In this document: positions 9,343-18,657 of the stretch, one piece after another | Numbering within the stretch: the stretch's first letter is position 1 | Layout: each line of letters opens with the position of its first letter | DNA from: Chloroflexota bacterium | GTDB taxonomy: Bacteria; Chloroflexota; UBA6077; JAJPHF01 | DNA length: 38,947 nucleotides | Reading direction: 5' to 3' | Assembly: GCA_019686175.1 (NCBI GenBank) | Contig: JADGHJ010000004.1 | Location: 1 to 38,947, forward strand | Notes under the pieces: model-generated | The model's database searches: none | Seen by the model: only the letters and a program-made list of their open reading frames with translations | What the model was told of the DNA's origin: nothing | Made by a program: the position numbers and the translations under genes

Positions 9343-9969
9343 CTACTCTGGCGCCTCACCCGCCTTGGCCAGTTCCCGGCAGGCCAGGTCGTACGCCTCG
9401 CGCAGCACGCTGTACGGCTGCGCGCCGTGGACGGCGATATGGTCGCCGAACACCATCGTGGGCACGAGGCTGATCCCCAGCTGATGCGCAATGTGCTCGA
9501 GCTGCACCACGCGGCCGCGATACGTGCCCTCGGCCAGCGCCGTACGCAGCGCCGCACCGTCGAGCCCCACGCGCTCGGCGACCTCGGCCAGCACCTCGGG
9601 CGCGCCGATGTCGCGGTTGTCGACGAAGTACGCCTGGAACAGGGCGACGCGCATGGCGTCGAAGCGCCCGCGGTCGCGCGCGAACTCAGCCGCCTCGTGG
9701 GCCCAGCGCGAGCGCGGCTTGAAGGGCGGGAAGCGCATCTCGACCCCGTAGCGGGCGGCCAGTGGCGCTACCCCGCGCGCCCAGTTGGCCTGGTAGCGGG
9801 CGAGATCCGGTCCGGTCAGGTCGGGCAGCGGCTCGGGCTCTGGACGCAGTTCGAACGGGAGCCACACCAGTTCGACAGGGTGCTGGCGCTGAAGCTCGGC
9901 CAAGGGCCCCTCGGCCAGGTAGCAGTACGGTCAGACGTAGTCGGAGAACACCAAGACCCGCAGCGCCAT
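9343..9969 (-). CDS. DsbA/FrnE-like thiol oxidoreductase, predicted selenoprotein (UGA = Sec13)
   Basis: The ORF track gives only 9343..9903, which lacks the redox motif. Extending upstream in the same frame gives ATG 9969, behind GGAAGGGGG, and reads M-A-L-R-V-L-V-F-S-D-Y-V-[TGA]-P-Y-C-Y-L-A-E-G. That is the FrnE/DsbA start (normally DYVCPWCYLA) with TGA (9933-9931) in place of the first CxxC cysteine. Downstream the protein is intact: PFKPRSRWAHEAAEFA, ALFQAYFVDNRDIG, and the cis-Pro loop GISLVPTMVFGDH. It totals 208 aa, the normal family length, and stops at TAG. A hairpin 15-33 nt after the UGA fits a bacterial SECIS. The role would be oxidation, reduction or isomerisation of thiols with a U-P-Y-C site. 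The alternatives, nonsense mutation or sequencing error, are less likely given the second such gene at 26094. Confidence 0.85.
9898..9916 (-). promoter_or_regulatory. SECIS-like hairpin after the UGA of the DsbA-like gene
   Basis: In the mRNA, GGCCGAGG-GGC-CCUUGGCC forms an 8-bp stem (one G-U) with a 3-nt loop. The first loop G is 23 nt after the UGA. Bacterial SECIS elements need a small apical loop with a G in its first two positions roughly 16-37 nt downstream of UGA, and this fits. It lies within coding sequence. SelB recognition is inferred, not shown. Confidence 0.6.
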
Positions 9970-10074
9970 GTCAGCCCCCTTCCGGCGCCATGATGCCGGT
10001 AGTATACGCCGCGGTGGCCTCGGGGCCCTATCTCCGCTGGCTCGGTCGGGAGACCGACCACGAGGAGCGCCGCG

Positions 10075-11022
10075 TCAGGCGCGGACTTCCTGGCGCATGA
10101 AGCGGATATAGGAGAGCGCGAAGCAGACGCAGGTCAGGGCGACCAGTCCCGAGACCTGGGGCCACACCAGCAGGAGGCTTTGGACGAACGGCAGGGGGCT
10201 CGGCACCATGCCCTGCACCTCGCTGGCCAGCACCAGGTCGCCCAGCGTATTGCGGCTCGGATTCATCACCACGCTGGTGGCCTCGGCGTACAGCCGTGTC
10301 GGCGAGATGCGCGCTACGGCGCGGCGAATCTCGTCGTTGCGCAGCACTTGCAGCGCGGGCGCGTCCTGGCCGACCGGCGCGACCACGTTGGCCACCACGC
10401 CCGCGAGCATGCCGACGAAGAAGACGCAGACGAGCCACAGCGCCACTCCGGCCAGCGCCGCCGTCGCCACCTGGCGGAACAGCAGGGAGAACAGGATCGC
10501 CGCGGCGAGCCAGAAGCCCACGTACACGATGCTCAGCAGCAGGAACAGCGTCAGCCGCGCCAGGTCATCGGGGCTGGGCAGACGGCCGACCAGCGGGATG
10601 CCCAGGCCCATCGCCAGCAGCGTGATGGAGACGAGCAGCGCGCTGATAGTGGCCAGGCCGGCGAGGAACTTCCCGTTGATCACCGAGTCGCGGTAGATCG
10701 GCTGGGCCAGCAGCCGGCTCAGCGTCCCGCGAGCCTGCTCGCCGTTGATAGCGTCGAAGCCCAGCGCCAGCCCGACCAGCGGCCCCAGGAAGCCGATGAA
10801 AGTCACGAAGCTCGGCAGGGTACCGTTGGAGGCCGTGAACACCAGCAGGAACACCGAGGTCGCGGCCTCCGCCGTACGCGTCAGCTCCTCGCGGATCGAT
10901 TGAGCGGCCACGTACGCCGCGCCGATCCCCGAGATGAGCACCAGCGCGAACAGGATGAAGAACCGGCGGCTGCTGAAGTGATCCGCTAGCTCCTTGCGCA
11001 CGATGGGCACCAGGCCGGGCAT
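10075..11022 (-). CDS. ABC-2 type transporter permease
   Basis: This is the integral membrane subunit of an ABC-2 exporter. The N-terminus IVRKELADHFSSRRFFILF is the usual cytoplasmic lead-in to TM1. About six hydrophobic segments follow (FILFALVLISGIGAAYV, FIGFLGPLVGLALGF, ALLVSITLLAMGLGIPL and others). The motif DAINGEQARGTLSRLLAQPIYR is typical of NatB/ABC-2 permeases. ATG 11022 is preferred over the tracked GTG 11049 because GGGAGGTGA sits 8 nt before it. It starts just downstream of the ATPase gene and belongs with it and the NEW3 protein. The transported substrate is unknown; such NEW3-linked exporters often have none assigned. Confidence 0.9.
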   Translation of the reverse strand: MPGLVPIVRKELADHFSSRRFFILFALVLISGIGAAYVAAQSIREELTRTAEAATSVFLLVFTASNGTLPSFVTFIGFLGPLVGLALGFDAINGEQARGTLSRLLAQPIYRDSVINGKFLAGLATISALLVSITLLAMGLGIPLVGRLPSPDDLARLTLFLLLSIVYVGFWLAAAILFSLLFRQVATAALAGVALWLVCVFFVGMLAGVVANVVAPVGQDAPALQVLRNDEIRRAVARISPTRLYAEATSVVMNPSRNTLGDLVLASEVQGMVPSPLPFVQSLLLVWPQVSGLVALTCVCFALSYIRFMRQEVRA

Positions 11023-11052
11023 GGCCGTATCACCTCCCAGGCGGGACACCGC

Positions 11053-12051
11053 CTACCGGAAGTAGCGCAAGTAGATATCCTCCAGGCTGTAGCCGCGTGC
11101 CCGCAGCGCGAGGAGGCCGAACGGCACGGCCGCGTGGGCGATGGCGGCCCGCACGTCCTCCACGCAGCGCACCACGAGCGTGTCCCCGCTGCACTCCACC
11201 CCGGCCACGCCGGGCAGCGTGGCCAGTGCCTGCGCGGCAGCCTGCGGCCGCTCGGCGACCTGCACCTCGACGACCAGCGGCTCGCCGGCCGCGAGCTGCG
11301 CGCCCAAACTGGCGATTGGGCCAGCCGCCACCAGCTTGCCCTTGACGAAGATGCCCACACGGTCACAGATGCGCTGCACCTGATCGAGCAGATGGGAGGA
11401 GACCAGCACGGTGATGTGGTCTTCGAGGCTCAGGCGCCGGATCAGGTCGAGCAGCGCCCGGGTGCCGTCAGGGTCGAGCCCGATCGTCGGCTCGTCGAGG
11501 ATGATGAGTCGCGGGTTCTTGACCAGCACGTCGGCGATCCCGAGGCGCTGCCGCATGCCGCGGGAGAACTGGCCGGCCTTCTTGTCCTTCACCTCGCCGA
11601 GGCCCACCCGGTCGAGCAGCGCGTCGATGCGCTCGCGCGCGACCGCCCGGGGGATCTGATTGAGGTCGGCGGTGAACAGCAGGTTCTCGCGGGCAGTAAG
11701 GTCGTCGTAGAACCCGACCGCGTCCGGGAGATAGCCGACCAGGCGCTTGACCTCAAGCGGCTCGCGGGTGGGGTCGTGGCCCAGTACCCGCGCCTGCCCG
11801 GCTGACGGCTCGGTGAGCCCGAGGAGCATGAGGATGGTCGTCGTCTTGCCCGCGCCGTTCGGGCCGAGCAAGCCGAACACCTCGCCCTCGCGCACGGTCA
11901 GGTTGAGGTCGTCGACCGCCACGAACGTGCCGTAGCGCTTGGTCAGGTGGCTGGTCTCGATCGCCGGCGCCGCCTCCGCGCCCACCTGACGCCCGGGCGC
12001 CTCCACGGCCTGCCGGACTGCCGACTGGGCGGGCGCCTCCGTCACACGCAT
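11053..12051 (-). CDS. ABC transporter ATP-binding protein
   Basis: This cytoplasmic ATPase drives the adjacent ABC-2 permease. Residues 30-250 form the nucleotide-binding domain, with Walker [14 protein letters not shown], signature [12 protein letters not shown], Walker [14 protein letters not shown] and the switch His in [11 protein letters not shown] roughly 80-residue C-terminal extension ends in [12 protein letters not shown], the usual tail of this exporter class. Start ATG 12051 has GGGAGG five nt upstream. It is the middle gene of a three-gene minus-strand operon (NEW3 protein, ATPase, permease). Confidence 0.94.
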   Translation of the reverse strand: MRVTEAPAQSAVRQAVEAPGRQVGAEAAPAIETSHLTKRYGTFVAVDDLNLTVREGEVFGLLGPNGAGKTTTILMLLGLTEPSAGQARVLGHDPTREPLEVKRLVGYLPDAVGFYDDLTARENLLFTADLNQIPRAVARERIDALLDRVGLGEVKDKKAGQFSRGMRQRLGIADVLVKNPRLIILDEPTIGLDPDGTRALLDLIRRLSLEDHITVLVSSHLLDQVQRICDRVGIFVKGKLVAAGPIASLGAQLAAGEPLVVEVQVAERPQAAAQALATLPGVAGVECSGDTLVVRCVEDVRAAIAHAAVPFGLLALRARGYSLEDIYLRYFR

Positions 12052-12099
12052 AGCATCCTCCCGCTGGCGATAGGGGACACCCCCCGTCGCCCCCCGTGA

Positions 12100-13266
12100 T
12101 CAGCGGCGGCTGAAGCGCCGGAACACCCCATAGAGCCCGCCGACGCTCAGGGCGATGATGCCCAGTCCCACGAGGCCCCAGGCTGTGGGGCTACCGACAG
12201 TGACCCGCACCCCCGCCTGCTCGTTGACCTGAGCGTTGGAGGCCGTCACGCGCACCATGTAGTCGCCGGGAATCGCGCGGCTCGACGGCTTGATGCGCAT
12301 GGTGACCTCGCGCGTCTGGCCGGCTGGCAAGCGGTCGATGGCCTCCGGCTGGAAAGTAACATCCCAGCCCTCGGGCTTCTGCGCCGACAGCGCCACGTTG
12401 GTCAGGTCGCCGCTGCCCGTGTTCTGGACGGTCAGAGTCACGGGCGTCTCGGCTCCCGCGGTGGCCTGCGCATTGAGGGTCCCCGAGCTGGTCCCGAGCG
12501 TGACCTTGTAGTTGCCGATGATCTTGGCCGCGAGCTGGACCTGCGCCTGATCCGGCCCGCTGGCGGCCACGATCATGATAGGATAGTCGCCAGCGCGCGC
12601 CGTGCGGGGCGGCGTGACTTGGATGTCCAGCCCGCGCGTCTCGCCCGCCTTCACGCGCAGGCTAGCGATCTGCCGCTTCTCATACGCGGGCTGGAACACC
12701 ACCTCCCAGCCCTCGGGGGCGCGCGCCGCGAGCGTGAACTCGCGCTCCTCGTCGGACTGGTTGATCAGGTCGACTTTGAACTCGAACGGCTTATCGGCCC
12801 CGCCGCGTAGCTCCGGGTACTGTGACACCAGGCGCACCCCCCCCGGCACGCCCTCGCCAATGCTGATACGCAGCGGGAGCGCGACCCGCGCGCCGTCGGG
12901 CGTGGTCCCGGTAATGGTGAAGGTATACTCGCCCGGCGCGGCGTTTGCCGGCGGGTCGACGGTGAAGTCGGCCGTGAGATTGCGCCCGGCTTGGACGTAG
13001 ACGCTGTGGACCAGGAAGCTCTGGCTCTTCAGCTGCGGCTTCCACTCCGCGGGACCGTCGATGGTGATGTCCAGCGCCCGATCCACCGAGCCGTTGTTGG
13101 TGAAGCGGATGGAAAACTTCGCGTTCTTACCCGCCTGGACCGTAACGGATGGATAGTCAGTGCTGATGGTGACATCGGACAGTGTCTGCGCCCCGACCGG
13201 GCCTGGCAGCAGCAGCACCGGCACCAGCAGCACCGCCACCAGCGCTAGCGCTCCCCAGCGTCGCAT
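12100..13266 (-). CDS. Secreted, membrane-anchored NEW3-repeat protein
   Basis: A signal peptide (ALALVAVLLVPVLLLPGPVGAQ) precedes three Ig-like NEW3 repeats, each with a recognisable closing strand: APGEYTFTITGTTPDG, ARAGDYPIMIVAASG and AIPGDYMVRVTASNAQ. A C-terminal membrane helix (GLVGLGIIALSVGGLYGVF) with a basic tail RRFSRR follows. The topology would be extracellular beta-sandwiches tethered by the last helix. ATG 13266 is chosen over the tracked GTG 13281 because the GGGGGGTAGG ribosome site precedes it. It is the first gene of the exporter operon. The repeats are usually carbohydrate- or protein-associated, so a role as exporter accessory or surface protein is inferred. Confidence 0.82.
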   Translation of the reverse strand: MRRWGALALVAVLLVPVLLLPGPVGAQTLSDVTISTDYPSVTVQAGKNAKFSIRFTNNGSVDRALDITIDGPAEWKPQLKSQSFLVHSVYVQAGRNLTADFTVDPPANAAPGEYTFTITGTTPDGARVALPLRISIGEGVPGGVRLVSQYPELRGGADKPFEFKVDLINQSDEEREFTLAARAPEGWEVVFQPAYEKRQIASLRVKAGETRGLDIQVTPPRTARAGDYPIMIVAASGPDQAQVQLAAKIIGNYKVTLGTSSGTLNAQATAGAETPVTLTVQNTGSGDLTNVALSAQKPEGWDVTFQPEAIDRLPAGQTREVTMRIKPSSRAIPGDYMVRVTASNAQVNEQAGVRVTVGSPTAWGLVGLGIIALSVGGLYGVFRRFSRR

Positions 13267-13347
13267 CGTCCTACCCCCCACGCGTCTTGCTCGCCACCCG
13301 CACTGTCGTACCTACCGCCGGGCCGTCGAAGGTCCCGGCTTCGGCGC

Positions 13348-13359
13348 GATGCTAGCATC
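13348..13359. promoter_or_regulatory. 12-bp palindrome GATGCTAGCATC, operator candidate
   Basis: This perfect palindrome lies at the predicted transcription start of the NEW3/ABC operon. Its ATGCTAG half recurs as ATGTTAG at 13364 and ATGCTAG at 13397, in GGTATGyTAG direct repeats 33 bp apart. The arrangement suggests a repressor or activator site; the regulator is unknown. Confidence 0.4.
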
Positions 13360-13363
13360 CGGT

Positions 13364-13392
13364 ATGTTAGACAGCGGCAAATACCGTGTGAA
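13364..13392 (-). promoter_or_regulatory. Predicted sigma70 promoter for the NEW3/ABC operon
   Basis: Read on the minus strand: TTCACA, 17 nt, TAACAT. The -35 matches 5 of 6 and the -10 matches 4 of 6. It sits about 100 nt upstream of the NEW3 start codon. Confidence 0.5.
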
Positions 13393-13475
13393 GGGTATGC
13401 TAGTGAGCGGAGCCGCCTACCGCCTGGAGCTTCGCGCCTCTCCCCCAGGAGACCGGCACCAAGGAGGCTGGGCGA

Positions 13476-13565
13476 ATGCGTGAGGTGATCGGGACGCTCG
13501 TACTGGTCCTCGCGATCTTCCTCCTGCTGGTCTACACCGCCGTGGTGTCGATGGTTCGGCAGTAA
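13476..13565 (+). CDS. 29-aa single-pass membrane peptide
   Basis: This small ORF is too short for the ORF track. It reads M-R-E-V-I-G then one hydrophobic helix (TLVLVLAIFLLLVYTAVV) and ends SMVRQ-TAA. AAGGAGG lies 8 nt before the ATG, an excellent ribosome site in otherwise non-coding DNA between two minus-strand genes. Similar tiny membrane peptides often act as subunits or regulators of transporters or sensors, but I recognise no family. It faces away from the NEW3/ABC operon across the palindromic region. Confidence 0.6.
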   Translation: MREVIGTLVLVLAIFLLLVYTAVVSMVRQ

Positions 13566-13629
13566 CCAGCCGGGCTGGCAGCCCCCTTCCACAGGGGTCT
13601 TGCGGGGGCACATCGCGCGCTGGACCTCG

Positions 13630-14310
13630 TCAGGGGCGGGCGGGCTCGCCCTCGGCCACGATAACACGAGCGGGCCGGATCAGCCGCTCGCGGAGGAGAT
13701 AGCCAGGCTGCAGCACCGTCGCGATGTGCCCCTCAGCGTGGCGTGTGCCACGCTCGCGGCCCACCGCCTCGTGCAGCCGGGGGTCAAACAGCTCCCCCGG
13801 AGCGCCCACACGCCGCACGCCAGCCCTGGCCAGCGCCAGGCGTAGTTGCCGGGCGATGAGCGGCAGCCCCGCCGCCCAGGGGTGATCGCGTAGTTCGGGC
13901 GGCACCTGGGCGAGCGCACGCTCCAGGTCGTCCAGCACGGGCAACAGGTGGCCCAGCAGCTCGACGCGGGCCGTCTCCGCCTCCTCACCGCGCTCGCGCT
14001 CGACGCGTCGCTTGTAGTTCACGAAATCGGCCTGCGTACGCTGCGCGAGGTCGAGGTAGCTCTCCGCTTTGCCCTCCTGCGCGGCCGCCCGCTCGCGCTC
14101 GGCGGCGAGCTGCGCCTCCAGCTCGGCCAGCCGCCGGGTCAGCGCCTCCACCTGCGCGGTCAGCTCGGCCACCTGCGCCGGATCCAGGTGCGAGGATGGA
14201 GACTCCTCGGAGCGCGAGGCGGGCTGCCCTGCGCCGGGGATAGTCACGCGCCGGGGCGGGCCAACCCGCGGGTCGTGAGGTTGGCGGCGCCACTCCTGAG
14301 AATCCGTCAC
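13630..14310 (-). CDS. grpE: Nucleotide exchange factor GrpE
   Basis: GrpE is the ADP/ATP exchange factor of the DnaK chaperone. The N-terminal coiled coil (LDPAQVAELTAQVEALTRRLAELEAQ) runs into the family core: YLDLAQRTQADFVNYKRRVERE, the four-helix region LLPVLDDLERAL, and the beta domain (GAPGELFDPRLHEAV, GHIATVLQPGYLLRERLIRPARVIVAEG). GTG 14310 is preferred over the tracked 14364 because AAGGAGG lies 5 nt before it. The protein is 226 aa. No dnaK or dnaJ lies beside it, which is unusual but not rare. A stable hairpin abuts its ribosome site. Confidence 0.93.
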   Translation of the reverse strand: MTDSQEWRRQPHDPRVGPPRRVTIPGAGQPASRSEESPSSHLDPAQVAELTAQVEALTRRLAELEAQLAAERERAAAQEGKAESYLDLAQRTQADFVNYKRRVERERGEEAETARVELLGHLLPVLDDLERALAQVPPELRDHPWAAGLPLIARQLRLALARAGVRRVGAPGELFDPRLHEAVGRERGTRHAEGHIATVLQPGYLLRERLIRPARVIVAEGEPARP

Positions 14311-14322
14311 ACGGACCTCCTT

Positions 14323-14347
14323 CCCTGGCCGGCGGCGCCGGCCAGGG
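14323..14347 (-). promoter_or_regulatory. 11-bp perfect hairpin next to the grpE ribosome site
   Basis: CCCTGGCCGGC-GCC-GCCGGCCAGGG forms an 11-bp stem in the grpE leader, and its 3' arm ends directly against AAGGAGG. It may influence ribosome access or mRNA stability. No CIRCE repeat was found upstream. Confidence 0.45.
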
Positions 14348-14454
14348 ATCGCCACGCCGACCAAGGACTCGATTACATAGTCGTTGTATTTAGGTTAGCG
14401 AGCGGCGCGTTAAGCGGGCGCAAGACCGGAGCAAGCAGCACGTAAGAGCGCTGC

Positions 14455-14757
14455 TTATTCGACTAGGAGGATCTCGCGCTTGGGCGGGCAGACCACCAGC
14501 TGCGACACTTGCTGGCTCCACTGCCGGAAGCGCTCCTGATCGGTGACGCCGCTCATCTCCCGCTCTAGCTCGGCCAGCGATTCCATCTCCTGCTCGAACT
14601 GGAGGTCGGGTGCGCCGGGCGAGGCCATCGACACGCGCAAGATGCGCGGCCGCTTGCCACCGGTGGCCGCGACCATGTCGGCCAGCTCGCGCAGGCGCTG
14701 CGCCACCTCCTCGGTATGGCCGGGACGGGTATGAAACGATAGCCGCGACACGTACAT
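14455..14757 (-). CDS. Small ferredoxin-fold (ABM/NIPSNAP-like) protein, function unknown
   Basis: This is a 100-aa protein. The start MYVSRLSFHTRPGHTEEVAQRL and pattern beta-(P-G-x-x-E-E)-helix resemble dimeric alpha/beta-barrel proteins of the antibiotic-biosynthesis-monooxygenase/NIPSNAP superfamily. A second half with LQFEQEMESLAELEREM and REILLVE follows. ATG 14757 is chosen because GGGAGG lies about 7 nt upstream; the tracked start at 14985 would run through the tRNA promoter. A 7-bp repeat (AAGCAGC/GCTGCTT, 14433-14456) at the stop could serve as terminator. No substrate can be assigned. Confidence 0.7.
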   Translation of the reverse strand: MYVSRLSFHTRPGHTEEVAQRLRELADMVAATGGKRPRILRVSMASPGAPDLQFEQEMESLAELEREMSGVTDQERFRQWSQQVSQLVVCPPKREILLVE

Positions 14758-14893
14758 GGTGTTACCTCCCTTCGCGCCAGCGTCCAGCGCTAGCCCGCGC
14801 CCTGCTCGGCGGGGCCGTGGTACCCGCCCTTGGTCAAGATGCGTGCCGGCCCGAGCGGAGAGCGCGCGAGCCGGGCCGGTGCGCGCCGGGGGC

Positions 14894-14922
14894 TTGTAGG
14901 AGAGCCGGGCTGCGGCTACAAT
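14894..14922 (+). promoter_or_regulatory. Promoter of tRNA-Gly
   Basis: TTGTAG (14894-14899), a 17-nt spacer and TACAAT (14917-14922) form a good sigma70-type promoter 26 nt before the tRNA. Confidence 0.7.
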
Positions 14923-14948
14923 GAAGAATGGAACTGGCCAGTGGCCGC

Positions 14949-15020
14949 GCGGAAGTGGCTCAGTGGTAGAGCATCTCCTTGCCAAGGAGAGGGTCGCGGG
15001 TTCGAATCCCGTCTTCCGCT
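14949..15020 (+). tRNA. tRNA-Gly (anticodon GCC)
   Basis: A complete cloverleaf of 72 nt is visible. The acceptor stem is GCGGAAG/CTTCCGC. The anticodon arm is CTCCT-TGCCA-AGGAG with anticodon GCC, and the T arm is GCGGG-TTCGAAT-CCCGT. Discriminator base is U and no CCA is encoded, so it would be added enzymatically. It decodes GGC and GGU glycine codons, GGC being heavily used here. Confidence 0.97.
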
Positions 15021-15048
15021 CTCAGCCCTTACCTCGTCCGTAGTCCTC

Positions 15049-15077
15049 AAAGGGGCTCTCCGGGAGAGCCCCTTTTT
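15049..15077 (+). terminator. Intrinsic terminator after tRNA-Gly
   Basis: GGGGCTCTC-CGG-GAGAGCCCC is followed by TTTTT: a 9-bp stem, 3-nt loop and U-run. It separates the tRNA from the trigger factor gene. Confidence 0.9.
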
Positions 15078-15150
15078 GTCGAGATAAAGGCATGCTCGCG
15101 CCCAGCGCCCCAGTGCCCACAGCGCGGAGCGGAAAGGCAGCAAACAGGCC

Positions 15151-16491
15151 GTGAAGATCAGCACCCAGCCCATGGAGAGCAGCCAGGTGCTGCTCGAGAT
15201 CGAGGTCGAACCGCCGCGCGTCGAGCGGGCGCTCGATGAGGCTTACAAGCGCTACGCCCAGCGGCTCAACATCCCCGGCTTCCGACGCGGCAAGGCGCCG
15301 CGGCCGCTCGTGGAGCGGATGGTCGGCCGGGAGTCGCTGCTCGAGGAGGCGCTCGAGCGCCTGGTGCCCGCGGTGTATCGCGAGGCGGTGAGCGAAGCCG
15401 GGCTCCACCCGATCGAGGAGGCCCAGGTCCAGATCGTGGAGGTCGAGCCGCTGCGGATCAAGGCTACCGTGCCCGTGCGGCCCGAGGTGCGCTTGGGCGA
15501 CTACCGCGCGCTGCGCCGCGAACTGCAGGTGCCCCCCGTCACCGACGAGCAAGTGGACAAGCTGCTCGACCAGTTGCGCGAGGCGCATGCGACCTGGGTG
15601 CCCGTGGAGCGGCCGGCGCAGCTGGGCGATCGCGTGGCGCTCGACGTGCGTGGGACAGTGGGCGAGCGCGTGCTGCTCGACCGCCGCGACGTGGAGTACG
15701 TGCTGCGCGAGGATGACCAGCGGCCGCTGCCAGGCTTTGCCGCCGCGCTGGTGGGCCTGGCGCCCGAGAGCGAGCGCACGTTCACCCTGCGCGTGCCCGA
15801 GGACTTCGCCGACCAGGAGCTGGCCGGGCAGGAGGCCACGTTCACCGTGCGCCTGCACTGGGTGAAGGAGAAGCAGTTGCCGGCGGCCGACGATGCGTTC
15901 GCCTCGACGGTGGGAGCGTTCAACACCATCGAGGAGCTGCGCGCCCAGTTGCGCGAGGAGTTGGCCACGCGCTTCGAGGCCGACGCCCGTCAGCAGCTCG
16001 CGGAGGACGTGGTCGAGGCGGTGGTCGGGGTGGCGTCGCTGGAGTTGCCGCCGCAGGCGATCGAGAAGCAGGCCGAGCGCCTGCGCCGCCGCCTGGCCGC
16101 CTCGCTTGACAACCAAGGCATCACGATTGAACAATACCTGCAACTGACGGGGAAGTCCGCGGCGGACTTCGAGGACGAGCTGCGCGCGCAAGCGCGCCGG
16201 GAGCTGACCCGCATGTTCGTGCTCGACGCGGTGGCCGACGCGGAGCACATCACGGTGGACCCTGTCGAGGTCGAGGCCGAGATCCGACGGGCGACGAGCG
16301 GGCGTGCGGATGCGGCGCGCGCCGCGCGGGCCGCGCTCAACAACCAGGAGACGCGCGAGCGCGTCGAACTCGCGCTCCGCGAGCGCAAGACGATCGAGCG
16401 ACTGGTAGAGCTGGCGACCGGCGGTCAGGCCCAGACCGAGGCGGCCACGGCGGCCGCCAGCCCTGCCGCAGAGGAGCGGCCCCATGCGTGA
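15151..16491 (+). CDS. tig: Trigger factor (ribosome-associated chaperone/PPIase)
   Basis: Trigger factor binds nascent chains at the ribosome exit tunnel. The ribosome-binding signature appears as [19 protein letters not shown] at about residues 40-60. A central FKBP-like domain follows (about 155-240, [12 protein letters not shown]), then a helical C-terminal chaperone domain ([22 protein letters not shown]). The length of 446 aa is typical. The GTG start has only a modest site (GGAAAGG at 13 nt). The stop overlaps clpP by 8 nt, so tig-clpP-clpX are translationally linked, a common bacterial arrangement joining chaperone and protease. Confidence 0.95.
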   Translation: MKISTQPMESSQVLLEIEVEPPRVERALDEAYKRYAQRLNIPGFRRGKAPRPLVERMVGRESLLEEALERLVPAVYREAVSEAGLHPIEEAQVQIVEVEPLRIKATVPVRPEVRLGDYRALRRELQVPPVTDEQVDKLLDQLREAHATWVPVERPAQLGDRVALDVRGTVGERVLLDRRDVEYVLREDDQRPLPGFAAALVGLAPESERTFTLRVPEDFADQELAGQEATFTVRLHWVKEKQLPAADDAFASTVGAFNTIEELRAQLREELATRFEADARQQLAEDVVEAVVGVASLELPPQAIEKQAERLRRRLAASLDNQGITIEQYLQLTGKSAADFEDELRAQARRELTRMFVLDAVADAEHITVDPVEVEAEIRRATSGRADAARAARAALNNQETRERVELALRERKTIERLVELATGGQAQTEAATAAASPAAEERPHA

Positions 16492-17116
16492 CCCGCGGGC
16501 GCAAATCTTGGTCCCACAAGTCATCGAGCAGACGAACCGCGGGGAGCGCGCCTACGATATCTACTCCCTGCTCCTCAAAGAGCGCATCGTGTTCATCGGT
16601 ACGGCCATCGATGACTACCTCGCCAACCTCATCGTGGCCGAGCTGCTGTACCTCGACCGCGAGGATCCCGAGAAGGACATCCAGATGTACATCCACTCCC
16701 CGGGCGGGAGTGTGAATGCGGGGCTGTCGATCTACGACACGATGCAGCTCATCCGGCCCGACGTGAGCACGATCTGTGTGGGCATGGCCGCCAGCATGGG
16801 TGCGGTGCTGCTCATGGCCGGCGCGAAGGGCAAGCGCTATGCGCTGCCCAATTCCACGGTGATGATCCATCAGGCTGCGGGCGGCTTCCAGGGCACCGCG
16901 GCCGACATCGAGGTGCGAGCGCGCGAGATCCTCCGCCTGCAGCAGCGGCTGCGCGAGATCATGGCCCACCACACCAGCCAGCCGCTCGAGCGGATCGCGC
17001 GCGACTCGGACCGCGACTTCTTTATGACGCCTGAACAAGCGAAAGAGTACGGCATCATCGACGAGGTTATCGGGCATCCGGCCGAGTCGATGAGAGCGGA
17101 ACGCCCAACCAAGTAA
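16484..17116 (+). CDS. clpP: ATP-dependent Clp protease proteolytic subunit
   Basis: ClpP forms the 14-mer serine-protease chamber fed by ClpX. The catalytic triad is visible: S104 in GMAASMGA, H129 in VMIHQAAGG and D178 in DSDRDFFM. The oxyanion/handle region [17 protein letters not shown] is conserved. The length of 210 aa is standard. The ATG lies inside the end of tig, with GAGGAG 7 nt upstream. It is followed 27 bp later by clpX. Confidence 0.97.
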   Translation: MRDPRAQILVPQVIEQTNRGERAYDIYSLLLKERIVFIGTAIDDYLANLIVAELLYLDREDPEKDIQMYIHSPGGSVNAGLSIYDTMQLIRPDVSTICVGMAASMGAVLLMAGAKGKRYALPNSTVMIHQAAGGFQGTAADIEVRAREILRLQQRLREIMAHHTSQPLERIARDSDRDFFMTPEQAKEYGIIDEVIGHPAESMRAERPTK

Positions 17117-17143
17117 CCGCGGCGCTGGACGGAGGACAAAGGC

Positions 17144-18424
<1,281 letters not shown>

Positions 18425-18445
18425 GAACCGGATCGCATTCCAACC

Positions 18446-18487
18446 AAGGAAAGAGCGGGCCGATCACATCCGGCCCGCTCTTTCCTT
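18446..18487. terminator. 17-bp perfect terminator hairpin after clpX
   Basis: AAGGAAAGAGCGGGCCG (18446-18462) pairs perfectly with CGGCCCGCTCTTTCCTT (18471-18487) around an 8-nt loop. A/T-rich outer arms give a U-tract on either strand, so it can work in both directions. Confidence 0.9.
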
Positions 18488-18548
18488 GCGACCAGAAGCG
18501 CCCACCATCATCGGTCAGGAGCGCGCGGCCCTTCCCCCGCCCGCACGC

Positions 18549-18577
18549 TTGCAATATCCTAAGATCGCTCTTATCCT
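18549..18577 (+). promoter_or_regulatory. Promoter for the anchored protein at 18658
   Basis: TTGCAA (18549-18554), 17 nt, TATCCT (18572-18577). The start codon lies about 80 nt downstream. Confidence 0.45.
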
Positions 18578-18657
18578 AGAGCCAACGGTCGGGCGGCCCG
18601 GCGGGTGGGCCGCCGGTCTCGATCACTGGGGGCAGTACGCGCCCGACCCGCAGTGGC

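Noticed and set aside
9343-9903. DsbA-like gene starting at TTG 9903
   Set aside because: This start has no ribosome site and removes strand 1 and the entire active site. The UGA-containing extension has both a start signal and the family motif.
13566-13578. CCAGC-CGG-GCTGG hairpin after the 29-aa peptide as a terminator
   Set aside because: Only 5 bp with a 3-nt loop and no U-run; too weak to claim.
14311-14454. CIRCE heat-shock operator upstream of grpE
   Set aside because: No TTAGCACTC-N9-GAGTGCTAA or close variant is present. Only the GC hairpin was found.
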